DNA of 64,000 nt from assembly GCF_044336245.1 (NCBI RefSeq), contig NZ_CP172346.1, positions 2,356,001 through 2,420,000 on the forward strand, read 5' to 3'. This document shows, in pieces, positions 52,804 to 61,571 of the stretch (its first letter is position 1; every line of letters starts with the position of its first letter). A program made the translations under genes and the position numbers. The stretch is from Schlesneria sphaerica (GTDB lineage: Bacteria > Planctomycetota > Planctomycetia > Planctomycetales > Planctomycetaceae). The notes beneath the pieces were generated by a model. The model was not told the DNA's origin. It saw only the letters and a list, made by a program, of their open reading frames with translations, and ran no database searches.

Positions 52804-54629
52804 TCGGACGTGCTCCCCGCAGTCAAGGTGCTTCCGCCCGCTTGGGGTTCAATGATGGTGACAAGCTGGTCGACGTTGTCCACGCGAAGTTCCTGCAGCA
52901 TTCCTCCCGGCCAGCGAATCAATAAGTCGCAGGGGGAAGTTGACTCTCCCAGCCCGAAGACGAGGCGAGGTTGCCGACTGGAACAGTAGCCGACACCCCC
53001 TGCAAGTTCCTGAACCAGCGTCTTCCCATTCTGCTTCAAGGTGACTCGGGCCCCAATCCCACGGCGATTGACTTTGCGCCCCGTAAACTCCACAGCGAGC
53101 CAATGGCCAGATCGGGACTGATTTTCCAGCAGTTCCATGGGGGTATTCTGATGAATGACAGCGATATCCATGTCTCCATCCCCGTCAAAGTCGGCTTCGG
53201 CTGCTGCCCGTCCCACTTGAAGCTGTCCGAAGTATTCACCCGAGTCGGCACTGACGTCATTCCAGTGTTGACCATCGAATGTCAACAGTTGAGGTGGCAT
53301 GGCCACGACTCTCGCCCGCCCCAAGTCATCGATGTGACCATTCGCGATGAAAAGCTCGTCATCCCCGTCGAGGTCGAAGTCCTGCCAGACAACTCCGAAC
53401 CCGACCCACGGCAGTGTCACTTCAATTCCATTCGTTTCCGCGCTGGCATCATGAAATCCGCTCTCTCCGTCGTTGGCATACAGCGTATTCCACTCCCCTT
53501 CAAAGTGCGTGATGTAGATATCCAGCAGCCCGTTACGATCGTAGTCACCGATGGCGATTCCCATATTCGCCTGAGCACGCCCATTTGCATCGAGCGCACA
53601 GCCGAAGCGAGAGGCGAGATCGACATACTTTCCCGGTTGCTGCTCTACAAACAGAAAGTTTGCTGTGGCATCATTTGCGACGATCAACTCTGGACGCTCA
53701 TCCCCAGTGAAATCGGCGACGACAACGCCGAGTGCACGGTTTCCCGGTCCTGCCAGTCCCCGGTCCTGAGCACATTCCCGGAACCGCCCATCACCGAGGT
53801 TCTCGAAATAGTGGTCCGCGACAGGGTCAACCTGATTTGGCTGACACTGAACCGGCTTCCCTCCAGCGTTTCGACAGATGACCGGATTTCGAGGGGAAAA
53901 GTCGCAGTAGTTGCACACGTACAAATCCAGATCCCCATCCAGGTCCAGATCAGCCCAGGCGGCGGTCGTACTCCATCCCTGCCACTCCACCTCGCTCCAG
54001 TCAGACAGGACACGGAAAGAACCGTCACCCTGGTTATGCCACATGACGTTTCCTCCGATGTTCGTTACGAAAACGTCATCGAAGCCGTCGTTGTCCAGGT
54101 CTCCAATCGCGACCCCCTGCCCGTACCGCTTCTCCACGATCCCCGCTGCCAGCGAGACATCAACAAAACGTCCGTCGACGTTCCGATAGAGTACGTCAGA
54201 GGGCTGGTCGTCGGTTGTGTCGGCGTCTGCGACACCCCCTTGTCCCAGATACAAATCCCAGTTGCCGTCACGATCAAAATCGAGCCACCCGCAGCCTCCA
54301 CCTGTCCCCTCGGACATCAGACGGCGGCCTTCGTTTCCGTTTGAATAGGTAAACTCGAGTCCTGTCGACGCTGCCACCGAAGCAAAGCGGATCCGGCCGA
54401 GGTCACTACTGACGGACTCGATCCTGCGGAGGCGATCCAAAGGAAGATTCTGCGAAACGCGTACCCGAACCGGGAGCGCAGGCGTCGACGTCACTTCAAC
54501 GGGAGCTGCCGACTTGGGAGACTTATCACAACCACTGACGAGCGCAGTGATGATCATCAGGATCACACGAGCCGGGCAGGAAATTAAACCTGCATCGGGC
54601 ACGTGGGCCTGTCGTCTGGGCTTCGACAT
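52800..54629 (-). CDS. CRTAC1 lipoprotein with four-cysteine loop (second copy)
   Basis: The 609-residue protein has a lipoprotein signal (lipobox VSGC, C34), FG-GAP repeats with calcium loops (DFDRDGNWD, DLDNDGFDD, DLDLDGDLD, DYDRNGLLD), and a C-terminal ASPIC/UnbV domain (GARVTLKQNGK, LVFGLGESTSP, LLIRWPGG). The propeller loop has cysteines at 239, 242, 252 and 262, the same spacing as in the next gene. The two are tandem paralogues. An ANGHID motif is shared too. It is preceded by the hairpin at 54687-54713, so transcription may begin after it or read through from the DUF1559 gene. Confidence 0.9.
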   Translation of the reverse strand: MSKPRRQAHVPDAGLISCPARVILMIITALVSGCDKSPKSAAPVEVTSTPALPVRVRVSQNLPLDRLRRIESVSSDLGRIRFASVAASTGLEFTYSNGNEGRRLMSEGTGGGCGWLDFDRDGNWDLYLGQGGVADADTTDDQPSDVLYRNVDGRFVDVSLAAGIVEKRYGQGVAIGDLDNDGFDDVFVTNIGGNVMWHNQGDGSFRVLSDWSEVEWQGWSTTAAWADLDLDGDLDLYVCNYCDFSPRNPVICRNAGGKPVQCQPNQVDPVADHYFENLGDGRFRECAQDRGLAGPGNRALGVVVADFTGDERPELIVANDATANFLFVEQQPGKYVDLASRFGCALDANGRAQANMGIAIGDYDRNGLLDIYITHFEGEWNTLYANDGESGFHDASAETNGIEVTLPWVGFGVVWQDFDLDGDDELFIANGHIDDLGRARVVAMPPQLLTFDGQHWNDVSADSGEYFGQLQVGRAAAEADFDGDGDMDIAVIHQNTPMELLENQSRSGHWLAVEFTGRKVNRRGIGARVTLKQNGKTLVQELAGGVGYCSSRQPRLVFGLGESTSPCDLLIRWPGGMLQELRVDNVDQLVTIIEPQAGGSTLTAGSTSE

Positions 54630-54686
54630 ATTCGACTTCTGGACTCAAAAAACACGGTGGTCGAGCGCAGCCGTAGAATGAGAGTT

Positions 54687-54713
54687 CCCACGAGGTGCCA
54701 TTCACCTCGTGGG
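54687..54713 (-). terminator. Hairpin between DUF1559 and CRTAC1 genes
   Basis: A perfect 11-bp stem (54687-54697 with 54703-54713) has a 5-base loop. It lies 41 bp after the DUF1559 stop codon on the minus strand, so it could end or attenuate that transcript before the CRTAC1 genes. Confidence 0.6.
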
Positions 54714-54753
54714 ATCAATCGACTACGGAAACTCGACGGAACAGCGGCCCGGT

Positions 54754-55758
54754 TTAGAATTCACCCAATGGGTCGCTCTTACCGCGTGTTGCGAGAGCCA
54801 GTCGCACCGAGTTACCGATGTTTTCCGAGATGAATCGGACCGAACCATCACACAGCAGGGCCTGTGCCCCACCCGTATGGTTGCTGCTCATCTGATCGCA
54901 GCGATAGTCTCCCGCAGGCTGCGTATTGATGGGCATTTCAAGACTGTGGATTGCCCAGGGGCCCATCCAGTGTGAATCACCGAAGAGTTGATCTTTGACG
55001 TTCTTGTCTCGCCAGTGCATTGATTCCATGATCATGATGGTATTCGTCGTACCATCGGTGATCTTGCTGAGATTGATCGAGCCCTGGAAGCCAAAAACGC
55101 CGTTGTGTCCCTGGAGGGGCAGAATGCTGATGTCCCATGCCTGTGCCCACTCGACACCGGGATAATCGGCGATCGGACAGTCACGGTGACCCGAGTTCAT
55201 GAATCCCAGGTTCCCCACGTAGTCAGTACGGGCACCGGTAATCCCATCGTCCCAGCTGCTGTCGTTATAGGAACCACCGGAAACAATATTGGGCTGTGGA
55301 TTGCTGGGGCAGAGCAGTCCGGTCAGGACTGTGTTTCGTGCGGTCACAGCAACAGGTTGGGCGTTGTTTCCGTAGAGACTGTCGCCACCTCGGTTTGCAG
55401 TCGCACAGAAAGCTGTATTGACGGAGTTAAACAGAGGCGCTTGGTCGAAGTATGGGAGAAGCTGAAAGGTCCATCCCAGAGAGGAATAGCAGTTGTTGTT
55501 AAAGTTATTCCCGTTCTGGATGCTTGCCATCCGGTTGTTGGGGAAAATCAGATGCGTGTCGTGATAGTTGTGCATGGCCAATCCGAGTTGCTTCAGATTG
55601 TTTTTGCACTGGGTCCGCCGTGCGGCTTCGCGTGCCTGCTGTACTGCTGGCAGCAGCAAGGCAATCAACACCGCGATAATGGCAATCACGACAAGAAGTT
55701 CTATCAATGTGAACGCTCTCGCCCATGATTGCTGCTGAACGCGCAATCGTTTCATCAT
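54754..55758 (-). CDS. DUF1559 pseudopilin-like secreted protein (second copy)
   Basis: The 334-residue protein has a prepilin-like signal (ARAFTLIELLVVIAIIAVLI) followed by REAARRTQCKNN, and the C-terminal H-x9-DG motif (HTGGAQALLCDG). The N-terminal 40 residues are nearly identical to those of the DUF1559 protein at 33328-34389, which is usual for this family. The ATG at 55758 (or the adjacent 55755) follows a GGTAGGTG site; the earlier start at 55830 would add an unlikely extension. It lies 72 bp after a lipoprotein gene, a repeat of the arrangement near 33 kb. Confidence 0.9.
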   Translation of the reverse strand: MMKRLRVQQQSWARAFTLIELLVVIAIIAVLIALLLPAVQQAREAARRTQCKNNLKQLGLAMHNYHDTHLIFPNNRMASIQNGNNFNNNCYSSLGWTFQLLPYFDQAPLFNSVNTAFCATANRGGDSLYGNNAQPVAVTARNTVLTGLLCPSNPQPNIVSGGSYNDSSWDDGITGARTDYVGNLGFMNSGHRDCPIADYPGVEWAQAWDISILPLQGHNGVFGFQGSINLSKITDGTTNTIMIMESMHWRDKNVKDQLFGDSHWMGPWAIHSLEMPINTQPAGDYRCDQMSSNHTGGAQALLCDGSVRFISENIGNSVRLALATRGKSDPLGEF

Positions 55759-55830
55759 AGAGCACCTACCCCGAAAAAAGAAAAAGTTACAAACACTACC
55801 GCCAAAAAGAGCGCAATCAAATAATTCCAA

Positions 55831-56355
55831 CTATTTCTGAATCGCGATATCGATGTTATTGGTCCCCGCTTTGACTTCGACTTCTTGTGGAGTCGTCTCA
55901 GCGGACCCATAACTGGCAGGATATGGCGTGTCAAATTCAGGAGCCCCTCCGCCGCCGACCGAACTGAAGCCGCCTGGGGGGGCCTTCATTCCTGGACGCA
56001 TCATCTGAGGGCCGGATTTTTTCTTCGGAGATTTCGACATTTTTGCCATGGCTTCCTGCATGGCACCTGAACCCAAAGCGAATACTACTTTGTACTTACC
56101 GGGCAATGCCCCGCGCCGACCATCTGTCGTCGTCAGGTCGTATCCCCCGTCATCCTTGATCGTCCCTGACGAGAAAACGCCTTTCTCGCCATCGACCGGC
56201 TGAAACCGAATGATGATACCCTTCAATGGCTTCTCAGCCCCCGTCACCTTGCCTGTTACCGGGTATGCTCTCGGTTTGTTAGACCCACAGCCAGCAGCGA
56301 CAGATACCACGACAAAGAGAACACATAAACGACTGAGAAATCGCGCAAACGTCAT
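55831..56355 (-). CDS. Planctomycete lipoprotein with beta-sandwich domain
   Basis: The 174-residue lipoprotein has a signal with lipobox AAGC and the domain YPVTGKVTGAEKPLKGIIIRFQP, then PGKYKVVFALG. A Gly/Pro/Met-rich segment interrupts the second half (GPQMMRPGMKAPPGG), which is not seen in the counterpart at 32681. It is the first gene of the minus-strand run and sits directly before the DUF1559 gene. Function is unknown. Confidence 0.8.
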   Translation of the reverse strand: MTFARFLSRLCVLFVVVSVAAGCGSNKPRAYPVTGKVTGAEKPLKGIIIRFQPVDGEKGVFSSGTIKDDGGYDLTTTDGRRGALPGKYKVVFALGSGAMQEAMAKMSKSPKKKSGPQMMRPGMKAPPGGFSSVGGGGAPEFDTPYPASYGSAETTPQEVEVKAGTNNIDIAIQK

Positions 56356-56642
56356 GCCGCGGCCTCGATGGGATTTTGGGCGAATTAAGGTTATTGAGAT
56401 AATGGAGAGCGTTTTACCCTACCTTCCAACATCGAATCGTTCAAGAGAAATACTCTTACGCCGTCAAAGAAAGGCGCAATTAAAGCAGAAAGAGTCGGTG
56501 CACGTATTTCTGTACCCGTTCATCGGCGGTCTGAATAGTCTTTAATGAGATTTTGATCACTGGAAGCCGATTTCGGTGAGTCGAAATTGCAGCATATACG
56601 AAAATGATAGCGGTCGTTCAGCTCTCAAACAGGAGTCTTTCA

Positions 56643-56915
56643 ATGTCGCAAGCAATCGTTGATCCAGCCGAATTGAGGAGGTTTGCCTCGCTACTGCGCG
56701 AGTTCACCAACGAACTGCAAGGCCGACTCGTCACAGTGAACACCCAACTGAACTCCCTCAGCCAGACCTGGCGAGATCAAGAGCACCTGAAATTTGCCGA
56801 CGAGTTCTCACAGCACCTCAAACTGCTGGCCCGCTTCATTGAAGCCAATGAGACTCATGTCCCTTACCTACTGCGTAAAGCAGAAAGGATTGAGGAGTAT
56901 CTTTCTCAGAAGTAG
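56643..56915 (+). CDS. WXG100-like small helical protein
   Basis: The 90-residue product is predicted to form two long helices joined by a turn with SQTWRDQEHLKF, which resembles the WXG turn of ESAT-6-like proteins except that the glycine position is aspartate. The typical C-terminal YxxxD/E export signal is not present. A CAGGAG site precedes the ATG at 56643; the start at 56604 adds an unlikely extension. Proteins of this family are substrates or chaperone-like partners of type VII-type secretion, but no such ATPase is in this window. It heads a three-gene unit. Confidence 0.65.
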   Translation: MSQAIVDPAELRRFASLLREFTNELQGRLVTVNTQLNSLSQTWRDQEHLKFADEFSQHLKLLARFIEANETHVPYLLRKAERIEEYLSQK

Positions 56916-57005
56916 ACCCTATCCTTAGAAGGCGATGCTCGATTCGCTCCCCTTTTTCCGCCAAGCGATGCTTATCCAAGTTTCGAAGTCGAGGCCTGCC
57001 CATCC

Positions 57006-57683
57006 ATGTCCGGCCAGCAAAGTGCAAACATTCATTCCGTTGACGCGTTAAGAGATGTTCGTGCTGCGTTAATCCTTTTCCAGGAACGTTCCACCACCGC
57101 TCTGAGTGATCTCAGACAGAAGATAGAGCGAACGGTCGCCTGGTTGGAGCTCGATCGTCCAAACTACTGGAAGGAGCAGGAACGCCGGGCCTACGACCGT
57201 GTCGCAACAACCCGGACTGCCTTCGAAACATGCCGCCTGCGGACCGTTGCCGGACATCGGTCAGACTGCATTGAAGAGAAGAAGGCCTTCGAGAGAGCAA
57301 AAATGCGGATGGAATACGTCCGGGAAAAGCAGGAGGTCACGTGGAAGTGGATGGTCGAAGCCTCCAGAGAGGCCAATGAGTACCGCGCGCGGACCAGCAC
57401 GCTTCAGCGAACTCTCGATTTCGACGTCCCCTTGATGATTGCCCAGTTGGGACGGATGATTGACGCCCTCGAGGGATACACAAATCAAAGTCCACCAGTC
57501 GTCGTGTCCTCCCCTTTGCTCCCCCCTGTCGAAACTCAAGACGAAACCGCAGGCCACGAAACGCAAGCAGATCCTGCGATCAATGAAGTCACTTCCGCAC
57601 CCGCGCCGGAAGCGTCACGGACGGCAGACATCACCCCATCTCAGGAAGTTTCGAACGAGTCAGGAATCGACCGCAATGACTGA
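57006..57683 (+). CDS. Coiled-coil protein in the WXG-like unit
   Basis: The 225-residue protein is an almost continuous helix for the first 155 residues, with charged coiled-coil patterning (RRAYDRVATTRTAFETCRLR, EKKAFERAKMRMEYVREKQE), then a Pro/Ser/Thr/Glu-rich disordered tail. It has no signal peptide or membrane helix. The ATG at 57006 follows the WXG-like gene by 90 bp. Its end overlaps the next start codon by 8 bp, so translation of the two is probably coupled. The function is unknown. Confidence 0.65.
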   Translation: MSGQQSANIHSVDALRDVRAALILFQERSTTALSDLRQKIERTVAWLELDRPNYWKEQERRAYDRVATTRTAFETCRLRTVAGHRSDCIEEKKAFERAKMRMEYVREKQEVTWKWMVEASREANEYRARTSTLQRTLDFDVPLMIAQLGRMIDALEGYTNQSPPVVVSSPLLPPVETQDETAGHETQADPAINEVTSAPAPEASRTADITPSQEVSNESGIDRND

Positions 57684-59085
57684 ACCGGGAACTTCTTCAA
57701 CGAAACTTCCCGCACCCGTGGGCCCGATTTCCTATACCTGCCCTGGCGAACTGTATTCGATCCCGCGCAGTATTCATCTGGCACGAATTGCGGCCTTCTA
57801 TTCCAAATGCCGCGACTGTCCTCATCGGTTCGACCAGGGGAGCACGGTTCCACCCCCTAGTCAGAATCTTTCATCCCCCGCGGCCGAAGTCCGTCGTCCG
57901 GTGGTCCGCACTTCATTGCTGACTGACGAGTCGGTGCGGGGAGTCTACCTCAACGAACTCACGCGGAATCGAGCCATCGCGTGGGGCGAGGCCCTTGCCG
58001 CAATGCTGTGGGACGACAAACCACTGATTGCCCTCCCCCCCGACGACGGCCGCTCTTCGGTTGCCAGCGACCCCCAAATACCCATCGGGAAACCGGCGAC
58101 TCGCGGGCCGCAAGTCGTGGTGGGCTTTGACGAACGCCCCTCGTCACCTGATATCGTGACCGGTGTTGTCCTGGGACTGCGAAGGATGGGATGCCCCGTC
58201 ATTGATCTCGGACAGACGGGACTGACGGTCCTTTCGTTTCATCTCCAGCAATCGGGTGCCCGAGCAGGATTGTTCGTCACCGGTGCAGGCTGCGATATCG
58301 CAATGACAGGATTTGAGTTACTCGATCAGGGAGGAATGCCCTTTTCACAGTCGGATCTGGTCAGGATGGAGTCGATCGTCAATACAGGGATCGGAAGGCA
58401 GACGCGGCAGATCGGTGGACACACTCCTGTACACCCTCACGCCCTGTATGAAGCGAGTCTAACCGAGCATTTCCACGCACTCCGCCCCTTGCGGGTCGCT
58501 TTCGGAACTTCATCCCGACAAACCCAACGAACAGTCAAACAGATCTTCACGCGATTGCCTTGTGAGCTCACACCCATCCCGCTTCCGACCCGCAAACGCG
58601 ATCTGCTTAATCCGCTCGATCCCGACCTTCAGCGAATCGCAAAAGGGGTCGTGGACGGACGACATCACCTGGGGGTCGTCGTCGACGAAGATGGTCAACA
58701 CTGCGCCTTTTTCACCGATCAGGGACGGCTCGTCACGGTGAAAGAAATCGCTCGCCTGCTGGTCGAAATTACGCAACGGGATCACCTTTCCGCCCAGTTC
58801 ATCATGGCGACGTCGCTCATCTCTGACGCGCGGGTCTGGCTCACAGGCCGCGATGCCACCGCTGTCGATGGAGGTGAGTCCAACAGTTCTCTGTTGCGGT
58901 CATTGGTCGACCGCCAGGCTGCCGCAGCTTTCTCGGGCGATGGGCGTGTCTGGTTTCGTCACGAGTACGTCGCGTGCGATGCGCTGATCGTCCTTGCGAA
59001 TATTCTGAAGGCACTTAGTCTCAGTGATACTCCTTTTTCTGAAGTCATCGACCGAATCAGTACGGCAGAAGGGAAGTCTCCGTAG
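57676..59085 (+). CDS. Phosphohexomutase-like protein, catalytic loop lost
   Basis: The 469-residue protein resembles phosphoglucomutase/phosphomannomutase domains 1-3: VVVGFDERPSSPDI (domain 1), VIDLGQTGLTVLSFHL, and a GGES sugar-binding motif (399-402). The catalytic phosphoserine loop (TASHNP in true enzymes) is replaced by VTGAGCD (201-207), and the metal loop DGDxDR by DEDGQH (337-342). Domain 4 is missing. The N-terminus adds C22, C45 and C48, a possible metal site. It is therefore probably a pseudoenzyme with a binding or regulatory role. The ATG overlaps the coiled-coil gene stop by 8 bp (ATGACTGA). Confidence 0.75.
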   Translation: MTEPGTSSTKLPAPVGPISYTCPGELYSIPRSIHLARIAAFYSKCRDCPHRFDQGSTVPPPSQNLSSPAAEVRRPVVRTSLLTDESVRGVYLNELTRNRAIAWGEALAAMLWDDKPLIALPPDDGRSSVASDPQIPIGKPATRGPQVVVGFDERPSSPDIVTGVVLGLRRMGCPVIDLGQTGLTVLSFHLQQSGARAGLFVTGAGCDIAMTGFELLDQGGMPFSQSDLVRMESIVNTGIGRQTRQIGGHTPVHPHALYEASLTEHFHALRPLRVAFGTSSRQTQRTVKQIFTRLPCELTPIPLPTRKRDLLNPLDPDLQRIAKGVVDGRHHLGVVVDEDGQHCAFFTDQGRLVTVKEIARLLVEITQRDHLSAQFIMATSLISDARVWLTGRDATAVDGGESNSSLLRSLVDRQAAAAFSGDGRVWFRHEYVACDALIVLANILKALSLSDTPFSEVIDRISTAEGKSP

Positions 59086-59092
59086 TTCGCTC

Positions 59093-59113
59093 TCACGCCG
59101 TATGATGGCGTGA
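59093..59113. terminator. Short hairpin between convergent genes
   Basis: A 7-bp stem TCACGCC/GGCGTGA (59093-59099 with 59107-59113) includes the stop codon of the radical SAM gene and follows the phosphohexomutase-like gene by 7 bp. Confidence 0.4.
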
Positions 59114-60709
59114 CTGCCGTTTGGGGCTGCCATCCCGTCGGACCAACGAGGGCGAGGGGCTTTGCAAGTTGGCATCCAGATAGGGCCGCAGGCACTTTGG
59201 CTTATCGCTACGGCCACCCCGCTGGTAGTCTCGCCAAAGGGACGCAGCAACCACATCCGCAGACCAACCCCGTCGTTCTGTCAGATACTGCATCAGCAGT
59301 TCGAGTAAGCGGCCCAGCGCAATTCCGTGTGTTTTCCGCTCTTCCGCGAACAACCAGGCCACCAGTTGGCGGAACTCGTGGAACGGGGAACCTGTCATGG
59401 TGGTCCCAGCTTCCTGTCGCCCTGCACTTTCAAGATGAGCCGTCTCGGCGGGCTCCATCCAGACAAGTGGCAGCGTTTCGACAAAGTTGCCGCTGTTGGC
59501 AATGGCGTCCCAATACTTCGCAAACCGGCGCAGTTCCTGCACGGCAGCATAGCCTAGCAGCTTGTTCGACAGGATTTCGTAGGGGGGATGAGGGCTGTAA
59601 ACCATTCTCCACTCTTCATCATGTCGGACGATGGGAGTACCGCGAAGTCGCTTGAGGATGCCGACCTGGATCTCATGAGGTCGCAGGGCGACCAGACGAT
59701 CGAATCCCTCTCCGAAGCTCTCGAGAGTCTCACCCGGCAATCCCACGATCAGGTCTGCATGAATGTGGACCCCGGTCTCATTTCTCAGCCAGTTCAAATT
59801 CTGTTCAGCCTGCTCGTTGTCCTGTTGGCGGCTGATGAGCTTGCAGACATCAGGGTTGAAGGTCTGAATGCCCACTTCAAACTGCAAGGCCCCCGCCGGA
59901 AACCGTGTGATCAGTTGCTTGAGAGCTTCGGGCAGCCGGTCAGGAATCATCTCAAAATGCAGGAACAGCCCTGGCTGGTAACGCTCCAGAAAGAACTCGA
60001 GAATTGTTCGACTGACCCGCAAATTCAGATTGAAAGTCCGGTCGACAAACTTGAATTGGCGAGCCCCCCTGCGCAGCAGTTTGTCGATCGCGGCCAGAAA
60101 GTCCTCCAGCGGGAATTGCCTGACCGGGATCTCCAGTGCGGACAGGCAGAATTCACAAGTGAAGGGACATCCCCGCGACGCTTCAACGTAGATCACCCGA
60201 TGAGCAATGTCCTCGTCAGAATAAAGGTCGTAAGGCAACGTCAGTTCGTTGAGTGCAGGGAGCGGTGCGGTTGCCGTATGAGGCCTGCCGATTTTCAACG
60301 TACAATCATTGGTCTCAGAAGCAGCAAGATACTCGCGGCAGAACGACGCGAACGCCAGATCGGCCTCGCCGCCGATAACATGGTCCGCCAGTCCGACGAT
60401 GGGCTGGCCTTCTGACTCGTAGCTGACTTCGGGGCCCCCGAGCACGACGACGATGTCTGGCCGGACGCGTTTCAAATCGGCGATCAGTCGCGTGGTTTCT
60501 TCGATATTCCAAATATAGACGCCAAACCCCACGATCCTTGGCTGCTGCTCAAGGATGGCATCCAGGATTTCCAGCGTCGGCTGCTGAGTCGTGAACTCAA
60601 GCAGCGAGGCGTCATCTTTTAGTTCACCCAGGTTTGCCCAGAGGTAACGCAGTCCAAACGCACAATGGATGTAGCGAGCATTCAATGTGGCGAGAATGAT
60701 ACTGGGCAT
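59093..60709 (-). CDS. B12-binding radical SAM protein with DUF4080
   Basis: The 538-residue enzyme has an N-terminal cobalamin-binding domain (PRIVGFGVYIW, VVLGGPEVSYE), a radical SAM core with C181, C185 and C188 (CxxxCxxC) binding the 4Fe-4S cluster, and a C-terminal DUF4080 domain. It uses S-adenosylmethionine and probably cobalamin for methylation or another radical reaction. The substrate is unknown. It has no signal peptide. It lies 8 bp after the YceH-family gene on the same strand, so they are probably co-transcribed. Confidence 0.9.
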   Translation of the reverse strand: MPSIILATLNARYIHCAFGLRYLWANLGELKDDASLLEFTTQQPTLEILDAILEQQPRIVGFGVYIWNIEETTRLIADLKRVRPDIVVVLGGPEVSYESEGQPIVGLADHVIGGEADLAFASFCREYLAASETNDCTLKIGRPHTATAPLPALNELTLPYDLYSDEDIAHRVIYVEASRGCPFTCEFCLSALEIPVRQFPLEDFLAAIDKLLRRGARQFKFVDRTFNLNLRVSRTILEFFLERYQPGLFLHFEMIPDRLPEALKQLITRFPAGALQFEVGIQTFNPDVCKLISRQQDNEQAEQNLNWLRNETGVHIHADLIVGLPGETLESFGEGFDRLVALRPHEIQVGILKRLRGTPIVRHDEEWRMVYSPHPPYEILSNKLLGYAAVQELRRFAKYWDAIANSGNFVETLPLVWMEPAETAHLESAGRQEAGTTMTGSPFHEFRQLVAWLFAEERKTHGIALGRLLELLMQYLTERRGWSADVVAASLWRDYQRGGRSDKPKCLRPYLDANLQSPSPSLVRRDGSPKRQSRHHTA

Positions 60710-60717
60710 AGCGTTCT

Positions 60718-61491
60718 CTAGCCGCCTAACTGGCGGCGCAGATCCTCGAATCGGTCTTCCAGAGCCCGGAAGTCCGAACGGACGGAGGCCACTTCATCGC
60801 GGAGTTCGCGGATCGTGTTTTCCAGACTGCTCATCTTTTCGAGCTGCGCCGCCCCGACCTCTTCAACGGGCCTGACTGTCGGACGAGTTGCAGCCGGTGC
60901 GCTGGCTGAGCTGACGACCGGCCCATCGGCCTCTTCCGCCCGATACTCCGCCAGCGGCTCATGATTTTCGTTGATTGGATAAAGGTCGTGGTCCACTTCG
61001 ATCCCCCGTCGCTCCAGCGGTCCATTCGATCGGACCAGCCCCTGGGCCATCAGCGACTGAAGCTCGCGGCGAAGATCTTCCTGGGTCTCAATCGGCACCA
61101 TCCGGCTGGCCCGCGTCCGCAGTTCACCGAGTTGCTGCTTTCCCCTCAGCATCAGCTCTGTCATGATGGCAAGCTGTTGCTCGTTCAGATTGGTCTTGTG
61201 CCGCATGTAGTGGCGATAGCGTTCGGTTCGACCACTTTCCGTGTGCAGGCATGCGACCAGTCCCCGAAGCTGCAGTGCCGCCAGCGTTTCCATGACGTCG
61301 TCTTCGACATAGTTGGAAATGGGATCGCGATTATTCTTCTGGTTGCATCCTGTTGTCGTCGCTTTAAGCGTCAGTGGATACTGGTCCGGAACAGTAAATG
61401 CCTTTTCCAGCAGGACACCGAGAACACGGCGCTGCTTGCGAGGCATCTCTTTCAGCGAAACAATCTCTTTTTCAGGTTCACTCACGGTCAA
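60718..61491 (-). CDS. YceH/DUF480 family winged-helix protein
   Basis: The 257-residue protein matches the YceH (UPF0502/DUF480) family: RRVLGVLLEKAFTVPDQYPLTL, TTGCNQKNNRDP and LMLRGKQQLGELRTRASRM, ending in a coiled-coil region as in E. coli YceH. The fold has two winged-helix domains, but the function is not known. The first codon is TTG at 61491; a GTG at 61485 is as likely. It probably shares a transcript with the radical SAM gene. Confidence 0.88.
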   Translation of the reverse strand: MTVSEPEKEIVSLKEMPRKQRRVLGVLLEKAFTVPDQYPLTLKATTTGCNQKNNRDPISNYVEDDVMETLAALQLRGLVACLHTESGRTERYRHYMRHKTNLNEQQLAIMTELMLRGKQQLGELRTRASRMVPIETQEDLRRELQSLMAQGLVRSNGPLERRGIEVDHDLYPINENHEPLAEYRAEEADGPVVSSASAPAATRPTVRPVEEVGAAQLEKMSSLENTIRELRDEVASVRSDFRALEDRFEDLRRQLGG

Positions 61492-61571
61492 TACTCGTTA
61501 ATTGCAGGCGGGAACAGAACGGACATTTATGAGTCCGACACCACGCACGTCATAACGACGTCTTTGCGGCT

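Noticed and set aside
52971..54344. A 457-codon plus-strand frame opposite the CRTAC1 gene.
   Set aside because: The minus-strand product has FG-GAP and ASPIC/UnbV domains and a lipobox; the antisense product has none.
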